Part shown: one piece after another, positions 51,300 through 60,694 of the stretch
How positions within the stretch are numbered: position 1 is the first letter of the stretch
Layout of the letters: each line of letters opens with the position of its first letter
Assembly: GCA_965198325.1 (NCBI GenBank)
Contig: CBDAPE010000013.1
Coordinates: forward strand, 256,692 to 320,691
Source: CBDAPE01 sp965198325
GTDB lineage: Bacteria > Pseudomonadota > Alphaproteobacteria > UBA828 > JAPUJA01
Length of the DNA: 64,000 bases
Reading direction: 5' to 3'
The notes under the pieces: model-generated
The model's input: the letters and a program-made list of their open reading frames with translations, nothing else
Database searches by the model: none
Told to the model about the DNA's origin: nothing
Position numbers and translations under genes: made by a program

Positions 51300-53593
51300 T
51301 ACTTTTTCCGGTCGATGGCCATCAGCAGAGCAGGGAGCAGCAAGAAATCAGCGAGGAGCGCCAAGACGATCGTGATCGTCACCAGAAGGCCGAGCGCCCA
51401 ACTGACTTCAAACCCCGACGAGGCGAACACGAGAAAACCCGCCGACAAGACGGCAGTCGTGGTCCATAGCGCTTGACCTACGGTGCGAAAGGCCGAGCGC
51501 ACGGCCTCGGGTGCCAAGAGGCCCTCGCGGCGGGCCTTCTGATACTTGCTCAGAAAATGGATCGTATCATCCACGATGATGCCAAAGGCTATCGCGGCGA
51601 CCACCGAAGCGGCAAGGCCCACATTGCCGACCAGATAGCCCCACAAGCCGAAGCCCATGACCAAGGGAATGAAGTTGGGCAGGAGGCTGATCAGGCCGAG
51701 GCGTACGCTCCTAAGGGCCCAGATCAAAATGAACGAAATTAGACCCATGGCGATAATCGTGCCAAGCAGCATGCTGTCGATATTCCGCTGGGCGAGGTGA
51801 GCGAAGACGATGCTGACACCCGATGCCTCGGTCGCAAGGCTAGGTGCATTGGCGCGAAGCCAGATCTGCGCGCGCGCGTCCAGTTCTCGCTGGGCCTTGG
51901 ACGTTAGGCTGCCGACCACGATGGTCATGCGTGTCGCGGATTTGGCGACGTCGATGCGGTTGTTGAGGTCGCTACCGAACGGAAGCGAGAGCTCGTAAAG
52001 CAAAAGATATTGTGCCGCGAGCTCCTGATCGTCGGGCAGTCGGTAGAATGCCGGGTCGTCGCCGTGCATGTTCTTGTTGAGACGCTTCATGATGTCCGGA
52101 AAAGCCTGGACATGGGTCACTTCGGGCTGATCTCGATACCATTCAGCAAAAGCGTCGACCGCGTATAGATATTCGGGGTCGGTGATGCCGCCTTCGCTTC
52201 CCGCGGTCATCGAATATTCCAGCGTTTCCATGCCGGTCAGATTTTCGATGACGAAGTCCGTATCTCGCCGGAACTCGTAACGGTCGTCCAAATACCGAGT
52301 CCAGTTGTCGGTCAGCTCGATGTGGGGAATGCCGGCGGCCAAGGCGACGACCACAAGTGAGACGAATGCGAGCAGGTATCTGCGGTTCGCGACGACGAAG
52401 GCGCCGAAGCGGTCGAAGAAAGCGGGCCGCTCGGCGCGGGCGGGACGCACGCGCAGCGGCAGGATCGCTAGCGTCGCCGGCAGCATGGTCATGGAATAGA
52501 CGAAGGCGCACACCACGCCGAACGCCACAAGACTGCCTAGAACGCGAAAAGGCGGCGAGTCCGAGGCATTGAGACTGAGGAACCCAATCGCGGTCGTGAG
52601 CGAGGTCAGAAACACCGGCCAAGCATTAATGCGAAGTGCTTCGGTGATCGCCTCGTTTTTGGCCAGACCGCGTCTCATGCCCGCTAGGGTTGAGGTGACG
52701 ATGTGGACCGAATGCGCAATAGCCACCGTCGTGACGATGATCGGCACGCCGGAATTGGCGGGGTTGAACACGGTACCAATCCAGCCGGCAAAACCCACGG
52801 TGGTATTGACGACGGCTCCGAGAACGACAAAGACGGCAAGAGTGCCCCATATCGAGCGCAGAAGAACGGCGGCGACACCTACAATGACCACGAACACGAT
52901 CGGTGCGAGGATCCGAAAATCGTCTTGGGTGGCCTTGCTCATGGCATGGTTGAGAACGACGTTGCCGGTCAAGTAATAGGCGATGTCCGGATGGCTTGCA
53001 CGGGCCTCGTTCAGAAGGGTGTTGAGATAACCGGTTATCTCGACCACCGCAGAGTCCGTGTCCTCGGGCAGGGCAAAACCGATCACCAGCCCGGCCACGC
53101 GTCCGTCTCTGGAGACCAGACGCCTGGCTGGGTCAGTGGCGTTCAACGCGATCGCCTCGACTCGCGCGAGGTCGGCATCGCTCAGCGATCGCGCGTCATC
53201 GACGAGCGGCTCGACGATCAAGTCGTCCCCGAGCGCCTCGCTATGGGAATAGTTGGTGAGGGAGTCGACCCGTATGGACCACGGCGCGCGCCACGCGGCT
53301 TCGGTCAGCTCCTCGACCGCGCCGAGCGTTTCGCGCGTGAACACCGAGCCCTCTCGGGGGGCAACTGCAATCAACGCCGTGCTGGACGCCGAGTAAGTGT
53401 CCTCAAACGCATCGAATGCGGCGAGCTGCGGATTGTCTTCGTCGAACAGGCTGCGGTAGTCGTTCGTGATAGCGATGAACTGGGCCCCCGCCGTGACGGC
53501 CAACATGGCCAGCCCGGCGAGCGCGGCGACCAACCGCGGGTGGCGTAGAATGGCGGCGATGTAGCGGTCCAGTGGCACGGGGTCTCGCCTCAA
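51299..53593 (-). CDS. RND-superfamily (MMPL) inner-membrane exporter
   Basis: This 764-residue protein has two MMPL repeats, each with one helix, a large periplasmic loop (about 45-225 and 415-600) and five helices. Landmarks are ITNDYRSLFDEDNPQLAAFD at the start of loop 1, NWTRYLDDRYEFRRDTDFV in loop 2, and GIIVDDTIHFLSKYQKARRE with the proton-relay acidic pair in the second helix bundle. MMPL exporters move lipids or hydrophobic molecules by proton motive force. The gene follows the MpaB-like gene by 153 bases and is coupled to the LolA-like gene. It is intact and of normal length. Confidence 0.9.
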   Translation of the reverse strand: MRRDPVPLDRYIAAILRHPRLVAALAGLAMLAVTAGAQFIAITNDYRSLFDEDNPQLAAFDAFEDTYSASSTALIAVAPREGSVFTRETLGAVEELTEAAWRAPWSIRVDSLTNYSHSEALGDDLIVEPLVDDARSLSDADLARVEAIALNATDPARRLVSRDGRVAGLVIGFALPEDTDSAVVEITGYLNTLLNEARASHPDIAYYLTGNVVLNHAMSKATQDDFRILAPIVFVVIVGVAAVLLRSIWGTLAVFVVLGAVVNTTVGFAGWIGTVFNPANSGVPIIVTTVAIAHSVHIVTSTLAGMRRGLAKNEAITEALRINAWPVFLTSLTTAIGFLSLNASDSPPFRVLGSLVAFGVVCAFVYSMTMLPATLAILPLRVRPARAERPAFFDRFGAFVVANRRYLLAFVSLVVVALAAGIPHIELTDNWTRYLDDRYEFRRDTDFVIENLTGMETLEYSMTAGSEGGITDPEYLYAVDAFAEWYRDQPEVTHVQAFPDIMKRLNKNMHGDDPAFYRLPDDQELAAQYLLLYELSLPFGSDLNNRIDVAKSATRMTIVVGSLTSKAQRELDARAQIWLRANAPSLATEASGVSIVFAHLAQRNIDSMLLGTIIAMGLISFILIWALRSVRLGLISLLPNFIPLVMGFGLWGYLVGNVGLAASVVAAIAFGIIVDDTIHFLSKYQKARREGLLAPEAVRSAFRTVGQALWTTTAVLSAGFLVFASSGFEVSWALGLLVTITIVLALLADFLLLPALLMAIDRKK

Positions 53594-53746
53594 TGATCAC
53601 CGGCCGGGAGCGCCGGTGAGTTCACAGGATTCGGTGCGCGCCGTTGCCGTCGTCGCGACCGGCCGCAGATGGCTTGGCTCCATCCGGCTAACTGCTTCCG
53701 ATACGTCCACCGCATGGAGTCGATCGTGGCACCGGCACAAGCATCC

Positions 53747-54904
53747 TCACCATGGGCTCGATTTCGATGTGTGGACATGATCGGGCATTTTGTAACTTAA
53801 TCCACCCGGGTCGTACACCGAGATTTGGAGAAGCTGTGAAAAATTTCCGGACCTGATTAGCTGGTCGTTCTTGAAAAACCGCCAAATGCGTTGTTTCGAC
53901 CGGTAAACTAACAGTGTTCCCAGGGTCAAGGTCTTTGGAAACTGGAACTGGTTGGCGATTTTGTTTCCAATGAGTGCTCGTGAAAGGCGGTAGGCCAAAG
54001 CCGTTATATTTTTCTTTTCGACCGGATCTGTTATGTCCGCGACCGACGGAATGGCTTGGATCAACATGTTGGCTACGGCTATCGAATCGGCGTCCGGCGG
54101 CGGCTCGCACATATAGCCGATCTTGTACATCTTTTGCGCTTCCGCGGCGCTGGAATAGAGGATGGTTTCAGGTATCCCCATGAGATAGCCGGTGTAGCGC
54201 CAGACGGCGAGAACGCTCTCTCTTTCTTCCTTGTTTAGTGACGCGCCCACCAACAACGAGTATTCCAACAGGCGCGCGGAAAAGACGGAGATGGCGAAGC
54301 CCAGATGCGCCGCGCTTACCGGCGTGCCCCAAGCTTCGTGATTCCAATCGTCCGATTTCGCCAGCAGACCTCTTATTCGAGCATGAACGAAGCGAATGCG
54401 CGTGGACAGCTTCCATCCATCGCCGTCTCTGCGCAAGCCACCGGGGAAAAATATGTCCATCATGTGGCGGTTGTTCTGCTGTAGGCGTCTTTTGGTCGAC
54501 GCCACTCGCCCGGTAATGTTGAAAGACTTGGCGATAAGCGTCGAAAAGCCTTCTACCAGCACCCCCGTAACGAATGCGACGAGCATGAGGTCTACGTTTG
54601 CGTGAAAGGCGCGAATCCCCGGACGGAAGGCTTCGCGGTCGAGCCACGGAGGTTCGTCATCGAGAATCTTGAAGAAATCGCGCAGGACCTGCGGCGCGCC
54701 TTTTAGAATCTCATCCCGCTGCTCTATGCCGGCCTCAACAAACCGGTGCAGGTCGGCGGGAGGCAGCGAGGAGAGTTCCTCCATCACCGTGTCGAGCGCG
54801 GGGTCGCCCATGGTGGTGTGCTTGATGTAGTTGTCCGCAGCCGCTTGGTCGCGGAGGCGGGCTTTCGCATAACCCTCGGTGTAGGCTGAAGGTATCGGTG
54901 TCAT
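53747..54904 (-). CDS. oxygenase of the MpaB / rubber-oxygenase (DUF2236) family
   Basis: This 385-residue, mostly helical protein carries the MpaB/latex-clearing-protein core: LDDEPPWLDREAFRPGIRAF, FVTGVLVEGFSTLIAKSFNI, GRVASTKRRLQQNNRHMMDI, RIRFVHARIRGLLAKSD and WGTPVSAAHLGFAISVFSA. Known members are heme-b enzymes that cleave polyisoprene or prenyl side chains oxidatively. No signal peptide was seen, but the protein has several hydrophobic helices. It lies upstream of the RND/LolA-like/barrel genes on the same strand, with a 153-base gap. The heme ligand could not be assigned from sequence alone, and the substrate is unknown. Confidence 0.8.
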   Translation of the reverse strand: MTPIPSAYTEGYAKARLRDQAAADNYIKHTTMGDPALDTVMEELSSLPPADLHRFVEAGIEQRDEILKGAPQVLRDFFKILDDEPPWLDREAFRPGIRAFHANVDLMLVAFVTGVLVEGFSTLIAKSFNITGRVASTKRRLQQNNRHMMDIFFPGGLRRDGDGWKLSTRIRFVHARIRGLLAKSDDWNHEAWGTPVSAAHLGFAISVFSARLLEYSLLVGASLNKEERESVLAVWRYTGYLMGIPETILYSSAAEAQKMYKIGYMCEPPPDADSIAVANMLIQAIPSVADITDPVEKKNITALAYRLSRALIGNKIANQFQFPKTLTLGTLLVYRSKQRIWRFFKNDQLIRSGNFSQLLQISVYDPGGLSYKMPDHVHTSKSSPW

Positions 54905-54947
54905 AGTTCACTCCTTAACTCAGTATAGCTGGGATCAAATGACTTCC

Positions 54948-56536
54948 TAGCAGTCTGTCGGGCTTTGGCCCAAGAGATTTGGACGGCTCGGCCTGGCGGG
55001 GCCGTGATGCGACCCTCGCCGGAGCGGTGCGGATAGGCTGGGTTTTCTGCTCGGCGGTCGAGATTGAGCTGCTTTGCCGGCGCTCCGGTGGGCTCTGGGC
55101 CGAGCGTTGCGGCGGCTTTTCGGCGCGAGAAAGGCGTCATGAGGCCATCTTGAGCTTGTGCAGGCGCTTGCAGTTGTAGGCGAGGGCCACCAAGTCCCAC
55201 TCGCCGGCCACCATGTCGCAGCCGCGCAGGGAGAATTCGGTGAAGCCGGGCACCGCCTTGATGATGCCGAAGACAGGCTCCACGGTCTGTTGGCGCAGCC
55301 TGTAGAGGGCGCGGCTCTCTTCGCTGTCGAGTTTGGCCGCCATATGGCCTTGAGCCAATCGGCCTTGGGCTCCTTGGGGAGCGAGGGGGCCTTGGCCGGG
55401 CGGAAATCGTGGGTTCGACGACGGCCCTCCGCCCCGGTCGCCACCAAGGTCTCGATGCCGCTCTCCGCGAGTGCCGTCACCTCCGTGCCGTTGGCATACC
55501 CATTGTCCGCCAGGACCGTCCCCGGCCGGCCCACCACGACCGGGATCGCATCGATGTCGGCCACCAGTTCGTTGCGGTCGCTGGCGCACTGACTGATTCG
55601 GGCACCCAGGATCAGCTGTGAACCATCGGCATCCAACACCGCCTGTGCGTTGTAGGTCTGGCGGTATTCGTGCTTCTTGGACTTGCGCATCAGTCGGTTG
55701 TCCGGGTCGCTCAGATTGCTCTGCTCCTCGGCCCGCGGTGCCTCCTCCGGCGCCTTGGGATGCTTGCTCTTGGCCCGTCCCTCGCGCTTGTCGCGCGCCG
55801 CCACCTTGGCCTCGTAGTCCGCCCGCCCCGCCTCGGCACGCGCCTTGGCCTGGGCCTCCAGACGGCGCCGGGCCGCTCCTAGCTGATCGCGCAGGGCCTC
55901 GCGCCGCGCAATCTCTTTGGGCAGCGCCTGTGGGTCCTCCTCGCCACACCCGTCGACCGCCTCGGCACGGGCCATCGCCTCCGCGATCTCCAGCTCCAAC
56001 TGCGCCACCAACTCCCCCGCACGGTCGCACCTCACCGAGCGGTGTTTGCTGGCGTTCGCCTTGATCTTGCTGCCGTCGACGCTGACCAGACCCACCTTCA
56101 GAAGCTTCAGCTCCTTGGCCAGAAGAAGAACCTGCAAGAAACTCTCACCGACCGCCGTGAAGTTCTCCCGCCGGAAGGTCGCGATCGTGTCGTGATCCGG
56201 ATGTGCGTTGGCCGCCACAAAGCGAACCCCGATGTCCCGGTAAGTCGCCCGCTCGATCCGACGGCTCGAGAAGATCCAATTGGCATAGCTGTAGATCAAC
56301 AGCGCCAACATCATCCGCGGGTGATACTGAGCCGAACCCGTGCCGCGATGATTGACCTTGAAGGCCCCCATCTCGACACGCTCAACCGCCTCGATCACGA
56401 AGTGCGCCAAATCATCCGCCGGGATCCAGTCCCGAAGATCAGGCGGAAGCAGAAAGGCCTGGTCCCGCTCGTAGTCGACAAACTTGCTCATAAACCGATT
56501 CTATAACAAAAACCCCCAAAGCCCGACAGACTGCTA
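54948..56536 (-). mobile_element. IS1182-family element
   Basis: It has perfect 20-bp inverted repeats, TAGCAGTCTGTCGGGCTTTG at 54948 and the same reversed ending at 56536. The left end lies 44 bases upstream of the MpaB-like start, so the IS probably displaced or supplies that operon's promoter. Confidence 0.92.
55137..56491 (-). pseudogene. IS1182-family transposase, frameshifted near its 3' end
   Basis: It starts at 56491 (MSKFVDYERDQAFLLPPDLR). It has the IS1182 order: YRDIGVRFVAANAHPDHDTI, VGLVSVDGSKIKANASKHR (first Asp), GTVLADNGYANGTEV (second Asp). Near 55345 the frame shifts; the correct ending QTVEPVFGIIKAVPGFTEFS with Glu, then ALAYNCKRLHKLKMAS, is read in the next frame to 55137. 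One indel would restore it. Confidence 0.88.
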
Positions 56537-56627
56537 ATGTAGTTACTGCCGAAAGGAATTGAAAGAGAGGACAGTGTGATAGCGAACCCGTTTGTCGCGC
56601 ATCTTGAAGCTCCGGCTGCAGGCGCAA

Positions 56628-58470
56628 GAGCTATGCCCAAAAGTTGACGGGGCGGTAAAAAGTCGGTTCCAGTCGGGAATCGACGGCTTTATACTGGTGC
56701 ATGTTCACCTTACGCGACCGACGGACTGGGGAATTGTTTGATCGCTGGTCCGATCTCGGGGACAAACGTCGGCGCCTGTTGGAGCGATCCTGGGCCGGGG
56801 TTTTTCGAAACCATCTGCTTGTCGAGCTTCCTGTTGACGCCCTTTGCGGTCACCTTGATGAGCGCATGGGCCGGCCATCGAAGGATCTACACGTCGTCAT
56901 CGGGGTCCTGCTTCTCCAGCAACTGCACGATCTGAGCGATGCGGCGACGGTGGAGGCCCTGGCGTTCAATATGGCATGGCACCATGCCTTGGACGTACGC
57001 AGCGAAGCGGAGAGCTATTTTTGTGAGAAGACCCTGCGCAACTATCGCCGTTTGTTCATCGAACAAGGTCTTGATGGATTGCTGTTCCGGCATTTGACGG
57101 ATCGACTGGTGCGGGCGTTCTCTGTTGATATCAGCCGTCAACGCATGGATTCGACGGCCCTTCGTTTGGCGATGCGCACGCTGACACGGCTTGGCATCGT
57201 TGCTGAGAGCATCTCGAAGTTCGCCCGTGAGCTTGAGCGCCTTCATCCCGATCTGTACGCGCGGATCGGCAAGGAAGTCATCCGCCGCTATGTCGGTCGC
57301 GGGGGTGAGGGCGCATTTGCGCATACGCCGCCGAGTGTTTCCAGGCACCGCCTTGGCGAAGCGGGTCAGGATCTCCTCGCGCTGACGCTGCAATTCCGTG
57401 ACACGGCGGCGGCAAAACTGTCTTCTTTTGCGATCCTTGAAAGGGTTTTGCGGGATCGGTTCGAGAGCGTTGATGATGAACATGGCGATCGTGACACAAA
57501 GTGCGCCGCTCTTCGAGATCCAAAGGATGTGCCTTGCGATACCGTCGGTAATCCGTCCGACCCGGACGCCGGTTACAATGCCCATGAGGGCCAGGGTTAT
57601 GTGGCGCAAATCGTCGAAAATTATTGCGAAGATGGGGACGGCAATGATGGCGGCGATGAAGAGACTTCTGCGACCCCCGCTCTAATCACTCATGTGGCGA
57701 TCCACAAGATGACGGTGCATGACGGCCACCGCCTTCCAGATGCGTTGGATGATCTGGCTGAACGGTCGCTGACGCCAGCGGTGATGCTGGGCGATTCACA
57801 TTACGGGTCGGCTGGAAATATGGCTCTGGCACGCGAGCAAAATATCGACTTGGTGGCACCGGCGCGACCAGCCAAAGGCGCGTCATCGGGGCGCTTGACA
57901 TTGGAAGAATTCATCCCCGACGACGAAGGCTTGGTCTTGCGTTGTCCCAACAGCGTCGAACCGGTTTCAGTCTCAGCCGGCAGGGCCAAGCTGCAGGCCC
58001 GTTTCGACCTCACCATTTGCCGAGCCTGTCCAGATATCGAGCGCTGTCCAGTGCAAGCGGCCAAGCGTGATGGCCAAGTTGCCCGTTTCCAATACACCCC
58101 GGCCAGAGCCGCCAACCAAAGGCGCCGGCGTTATGAAGAAAGTGAGGCCTTTCGTGATACCTACCGATGGCGGGCCGGCATCGAAGCGACTATGTCGCGA
58201 CTAAAATACCAGATGAACCTGACTCATCTACGGGCTCGCGGCATGCCCGCCATGCACTACGTCGTCAATCTACGCGCCCTCGGCCTTAATATCCGCCGCT
58301 GCGCCGCCGTCGCGCCATAAAAACCGAAACATTAGCGGCTGCATCGCTGTTCATGGGGCATCAACGCATAGACTTGACCGATTAATCCGTCCCGGGGCTG
58401 GAAATAATGCGTCAAGAGGTGCTGCCGACCGCTGACTTTTTACCGTCCCGTCAACTTTTGGGCATAGCTC
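56628..58470 (+). mobile_element. insertion sequence, ISNCY/IS1182-like, family not settled
   Basis: Inverted repeats are GAGCTATGCCCAAAAGTTGA at 56628 and the same reversed ending at 58470; they extend at least 35 bases with one mismatch noticed. It holds one intact transposase gene. Confidence 0.85.
56701..58320 (+). CDS. transposase (ISNCY/IS1182-like)
   Basis: This 539-residue, intact protein has an N-terminal region FRNHLLVELPVDALCGHLDE and YFCEKTLRNYRRLFIEQGLD with RQRMDSTALRLAMRTL (probable first Asp). The second Asp is in AVMLGDSHYGSAGNMALAR and the C-terminal part is YRWRAGIEATMSRLKYQMNL with the Glu. A cysteine cluster (CRACPDIERCPVQ) precedes it. This order is that of IS1182/ISNCY-type DDE transposases with a zinc-knuckle insert. 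The start at 56701 lies 73 bases inside the left end. Confidence 0.85.
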   Translation: MFTLRDRRTGELFDRWSDLGDKRRRLLERSWAGVFRNHLLVELPVDALCGHLDERMGRPSKDLHVVIGVLLLQQLHDLSDAATVEALAFNMAWHHALDVRSEAESYFCEKTLRNYRRLFIEQGLDGLLFRHLTDRLVRAFSVDISRQRMDSTALRLAMRTLTRLGIVAESISKFARELERLHPDLYARIGKEVIRRYVGRGGEGAFAHTPPSVSRHRLGEAGQDLLALTLQFRDTAAAKLSSFAILERVLRDRFESVDDEHGDRDTKCAALRDPKDVPCDTVGNPSDPDAGYNAHEGQGYVAQIVENYCEDGDGNDGGDEETSATPALITHVAIHKMTVHDGHRLPDALDDLAERSLTPAVMLGDSHYGSAGNMALAREQNIDLVAPARPAKGASSGRLTLEEFIPDDEGLVLRCPNSVEPVSVSAGRAKLQARFDLTICRACPDIERCPVQAAKRDGQVARFQYTPARAANQRRRRYEESEAFRDTYRWRAGIEATMSRLKYQMNLTHLRARGMPAMHYVVNLRALGLNIRRCAAVAP

Positions 58471-58572
58471 GCTAGATGCTGTACACTTATTCCCTTGGCA
58501 ACTTGGGCGAATACGCCTGTGTATCTATAATGATTGAAAACGAATAAGCGTATTCAGAGAGAATCTTGACTG

Positions 58573-58629
58573 GCATCACCCTGAAAGGCTCGGATTTCTG
58601 CCCCAGACGGAATTTATAGGAGGGACAGG
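58573..58629. mobile_element. right end only of a short inverted-repeat element (G)
   Basis: The sequence gaaaggctcggatttctgcc, then cggaatttataggagggaca matches the right end of element C (29295-29339). No left end precedes it. Confidence 0.65.
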
Positions 58630-58707
58630 CAAAATTTCAAGCCCTTAAACTAGGAAGTTCGGGGTCCTAAAAAGGTAGACAGACATGACCAGAACTGGAG
58701 GTCGGCT

Positions 58708-58971
58708 ATGGCACTGCGCCACGACAGCTTCCTGATACCCGGCGGCTTCGTCGGCGACCGGCGTCCGCTTAAGGTTCCGACATTTACCGGTTTGCTTCAG
58801 GGTATCTTCTATATGGCTCTCGGCTGGCTCGTCCTCGGCAGTCTGTTTCTGATCGGTTTCGTCACCTTCGGTATTGGCATCACACTTGCCGGACGGTTTC
58901 CCTATCTCTTCTCGATCCCGCACTCTCGTATCGCATCGACCTCGCGTCGTTCCGCCTTCACCCGGCGCTAG
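58708..58971 (+). CDS. small membrane protein, possibly 3'-truncated
   Basis: This 87-residue protein starts at 58708 (MALRHDSFLIPGGFVGDRRP) with GGAGG seven bases upstream. It has one long or two short hydrophobic segments (LLQGIFYMALGWLVLGSLFL, GFVTFGIGITLAG). The last 20 residues are Ser/Arg-rich and run up to a C10 tract and an IS6 fragment, so the native C-terminus may be lost. There is no recognised family. Confidence 0.45.
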   Translation: MALRHDSFLIPGGFVGDRRPLKVPTFTGLLQGIFYMALGWLVLGSLFLIGFVTFGIGITLAGRFPYLFSIPHSRIASTSRRSAFTRR

Positions 58972-58989
58972 ACGTATCCACCCCCCCCC

Positions 58990-59160
58990 CGCTGTCGTTG
59001 CGGCAGGTCGAAGATTTGCTGTTCGAGCGCGGTATCGACATCTGCCATGAGACCGTACGGTTGTGGTGGAACCGGTTCGGTCCATTGTTTGGCGCGGAGA
59101 TCAGGCAGCGCCGCGTTCATGATGCCTCGTATTCCCGATGGCGCCGGCTCTCGAACTCAT
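58990..59160 (+). pseudogene. IS6-family transposase fragment
   Basis: The frame LSLRQVEDLLFERGIDICHE, then VRLWWNRFGPLFGAEIRQRR matches the IS6 fragment at 38166 (residues about 27-70). It is joined on the left through a run of ten C (58981-58990) and lost on the right after RVHDASYSRWRRLS. Confidence 0.8.
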
Positions 59161-59240
59161 TGATTTCTGTCTCATCTTCGTTTTGTATGAACGCCTCCCG
59201 TTACGCAAGGACCGATTTTGTGCGACGGACAGGCAGATTG
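59150..59240 (-). mobile_element. IS3-family left-end relic
   Basis: The minus strand reads cttgcgtaacgggaggcg, then aaaacgaag before ATG and MRQKSMSSR, the same OrfA start as in the relic at 36790. Confidence 0.55.
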
Positions 59241-59461
59241 CAGTTTTGTATCCGGCCTTTGGTGCGGGGCTTCTTACCCGCTGGCCCTGATGGGATCTGC
59301 CGATCCGCGCCTCATTTCCTTCCGTGGGCTTCTCGCCCTAACGAAGATGCAGGCTTAGCGGATCGCGGTCTGACCTGTTTGCCATCACACCTTGTCGTAC
59401 CTTGCGCAATGTTTCAGCGGCCACCTCCTGTGTCGGTTCGTTATCCCGCCGCCTGCCGTGC

Positions 59462-60487
59462 CTAGACCGGCTGGCTGACGAAGTTCGTCTGGTACGCCCG
59501 GTCATGGGCCAACAGGGCCCAGATCGTGCGTGCCGTCTTGTTGGCCAGCGCGACGGTGACCACGTTGGGCGGTCGCCGCGCGGCCAGGCGCAGCGCCCAG
59601 TCGGGCGGCGCCTTGGCGTTGGTGAGCACGGTGCGCGCGCCGTGGATCAGCAGGGTGCGAAGATACTTGTCCCCGCGTTTGGAGATGCCGAGCGTGCGGA
59701 CCCGTCCCCCTGTGCCTTTGTGCCGGGGCACCAGGCCGAGCCAGGCGGCAAACTCGCGGCCGGATCTGAAGGCAGCGGGATCGCCCATCGCCGCCACCAC
59801 AGCCGTCGCGGTCAGTACCCCGACGCCGGGGATCTCCGCGATGCGCCGGCTGGCGGCATTGCTGCGGTGCCACAGCTTGATCCGTCGCTCGATCTCGCCG
59901 ATCTCCTTGTCGAGCGCGGCCACCCGCGCCCACTGCTCGCGCAGGGTCTCCACGATCATCGCCGGAAGGCGCTCCGAGACCCGCTCCAGGGCCGGGGCGA
60001 TCGCACGGCGTATGCCGGCCCGGCCTTTCGGCATGACCTCGCCGTATTTGCTCAGAAGACCGCGCAGGCCGTTGATCTGGGCGGTGCGGAACTTCACCAG
60101 CTGCTGGCGCATGCGGTGCATCGCCAGGACCGCCTGCTGGTCCTCGGTCTTGATCGCAACCGTCTTGATGCCGGGTTGCTGAACCACGGTCCAGATCGCC
60201 CGCGCGTCCTGCGCATCATTCTTGTTGCCACCAACGAAGGGCCGAACAGCCTTGGCCGGCACCAGCCGGGGCTCGTGCCCGAGTTCCCGCAGCCGGCGCG
60301 CCCAATGCTGCGTGCCGCCGCACGCCTCCATCGCCACAACGCAGGGCGTGCGGTTGGCGACGTGCTCTAGGAACTTCGCCCGCGTCAGCTTCAAATCCAC
60401 AATCTCACCCGTCTCCATATCCACCCAGTGCAACTGGAACACTCGCTTTGCCGTATCCACACCAACGACGGTTCTGTTAGTCTTCAT
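59462..60487 (-). CDS. IS110-family (IS1111 group) transposase
   Basis: This 341-residue, intact protein starts at 60487 (MKTNRTVVGVDTAKRVFQLH). DEDD residues lie in VGVDTAKRVFQ, VVAMEACGGTQHWAR and NKNDAQDARAIWTVV. The C-terminal domain reads IAEIPGVGVLTATAVVAAMG then AAWLGLVPRHKGTGGRVRTL with the Ser region following (GISKRGDKYLRTLLIHGA). Element ends were not delimited. Confidence 0.93.
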   Translation of the reverse strand: MKTNRTVVGVDTAKRVFQLHWVDMETGEIVDLKLTRAKFLEHVANRTPCVVAMEACGGTQHWARRLRELGHEPRLVPAKAVRPFVGGNKNDAQDARAIWTVVQQPGIKTVAIKTEDQQAVLAMHRMRQQLVKFRTAQINGLRGLLSKYGEVMPKGRAGIRRAIAPALERVSERLPAMIVETLREQWARVAALDKEIGEIERRIKLWHRSNAASRRIAEIPGVGVLTATAVVAAMGDPAAFRSGREFAAWLGLVPRHKGTGGRVRTLGISKRGDKYLRTLLIHGARTVLTNAKAPPDWALRLAARRPPNVVTVALANKTARTIWALLAHDRAYQTNFVSQPV

Positions 60488-60599
60488 TTCGGATCCTCCG
60501 GTTTACCCGTGAAGAGCTTGCTCTTCACCACGTGGCACTTTGATGCCGTCGGCCCGCGAGGGTCCAACCCTTTCGGCCTTCGAACATCAAGGGGTGGGA

Positions 60600-60694
60600 G
60601 GCGCCCATCCCATTTCCTTCGGTCACTACGATGAGCCAAAAAAACTCCGTTACGCAATCTAACTCTATCTGTCCCATAGGCGCTGACGGCGGAC
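60600..60694 (-). mobile_element. IS3-family left-end relic
   Basis: The minus strand has cctatgggacagatagagtt, then gattgcgtaacggagttttt, like the relic at 36790-36935; both begin tccgccgtcagcgcctatgg. It ends the ankyrin gene. Confidence 0.6.
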
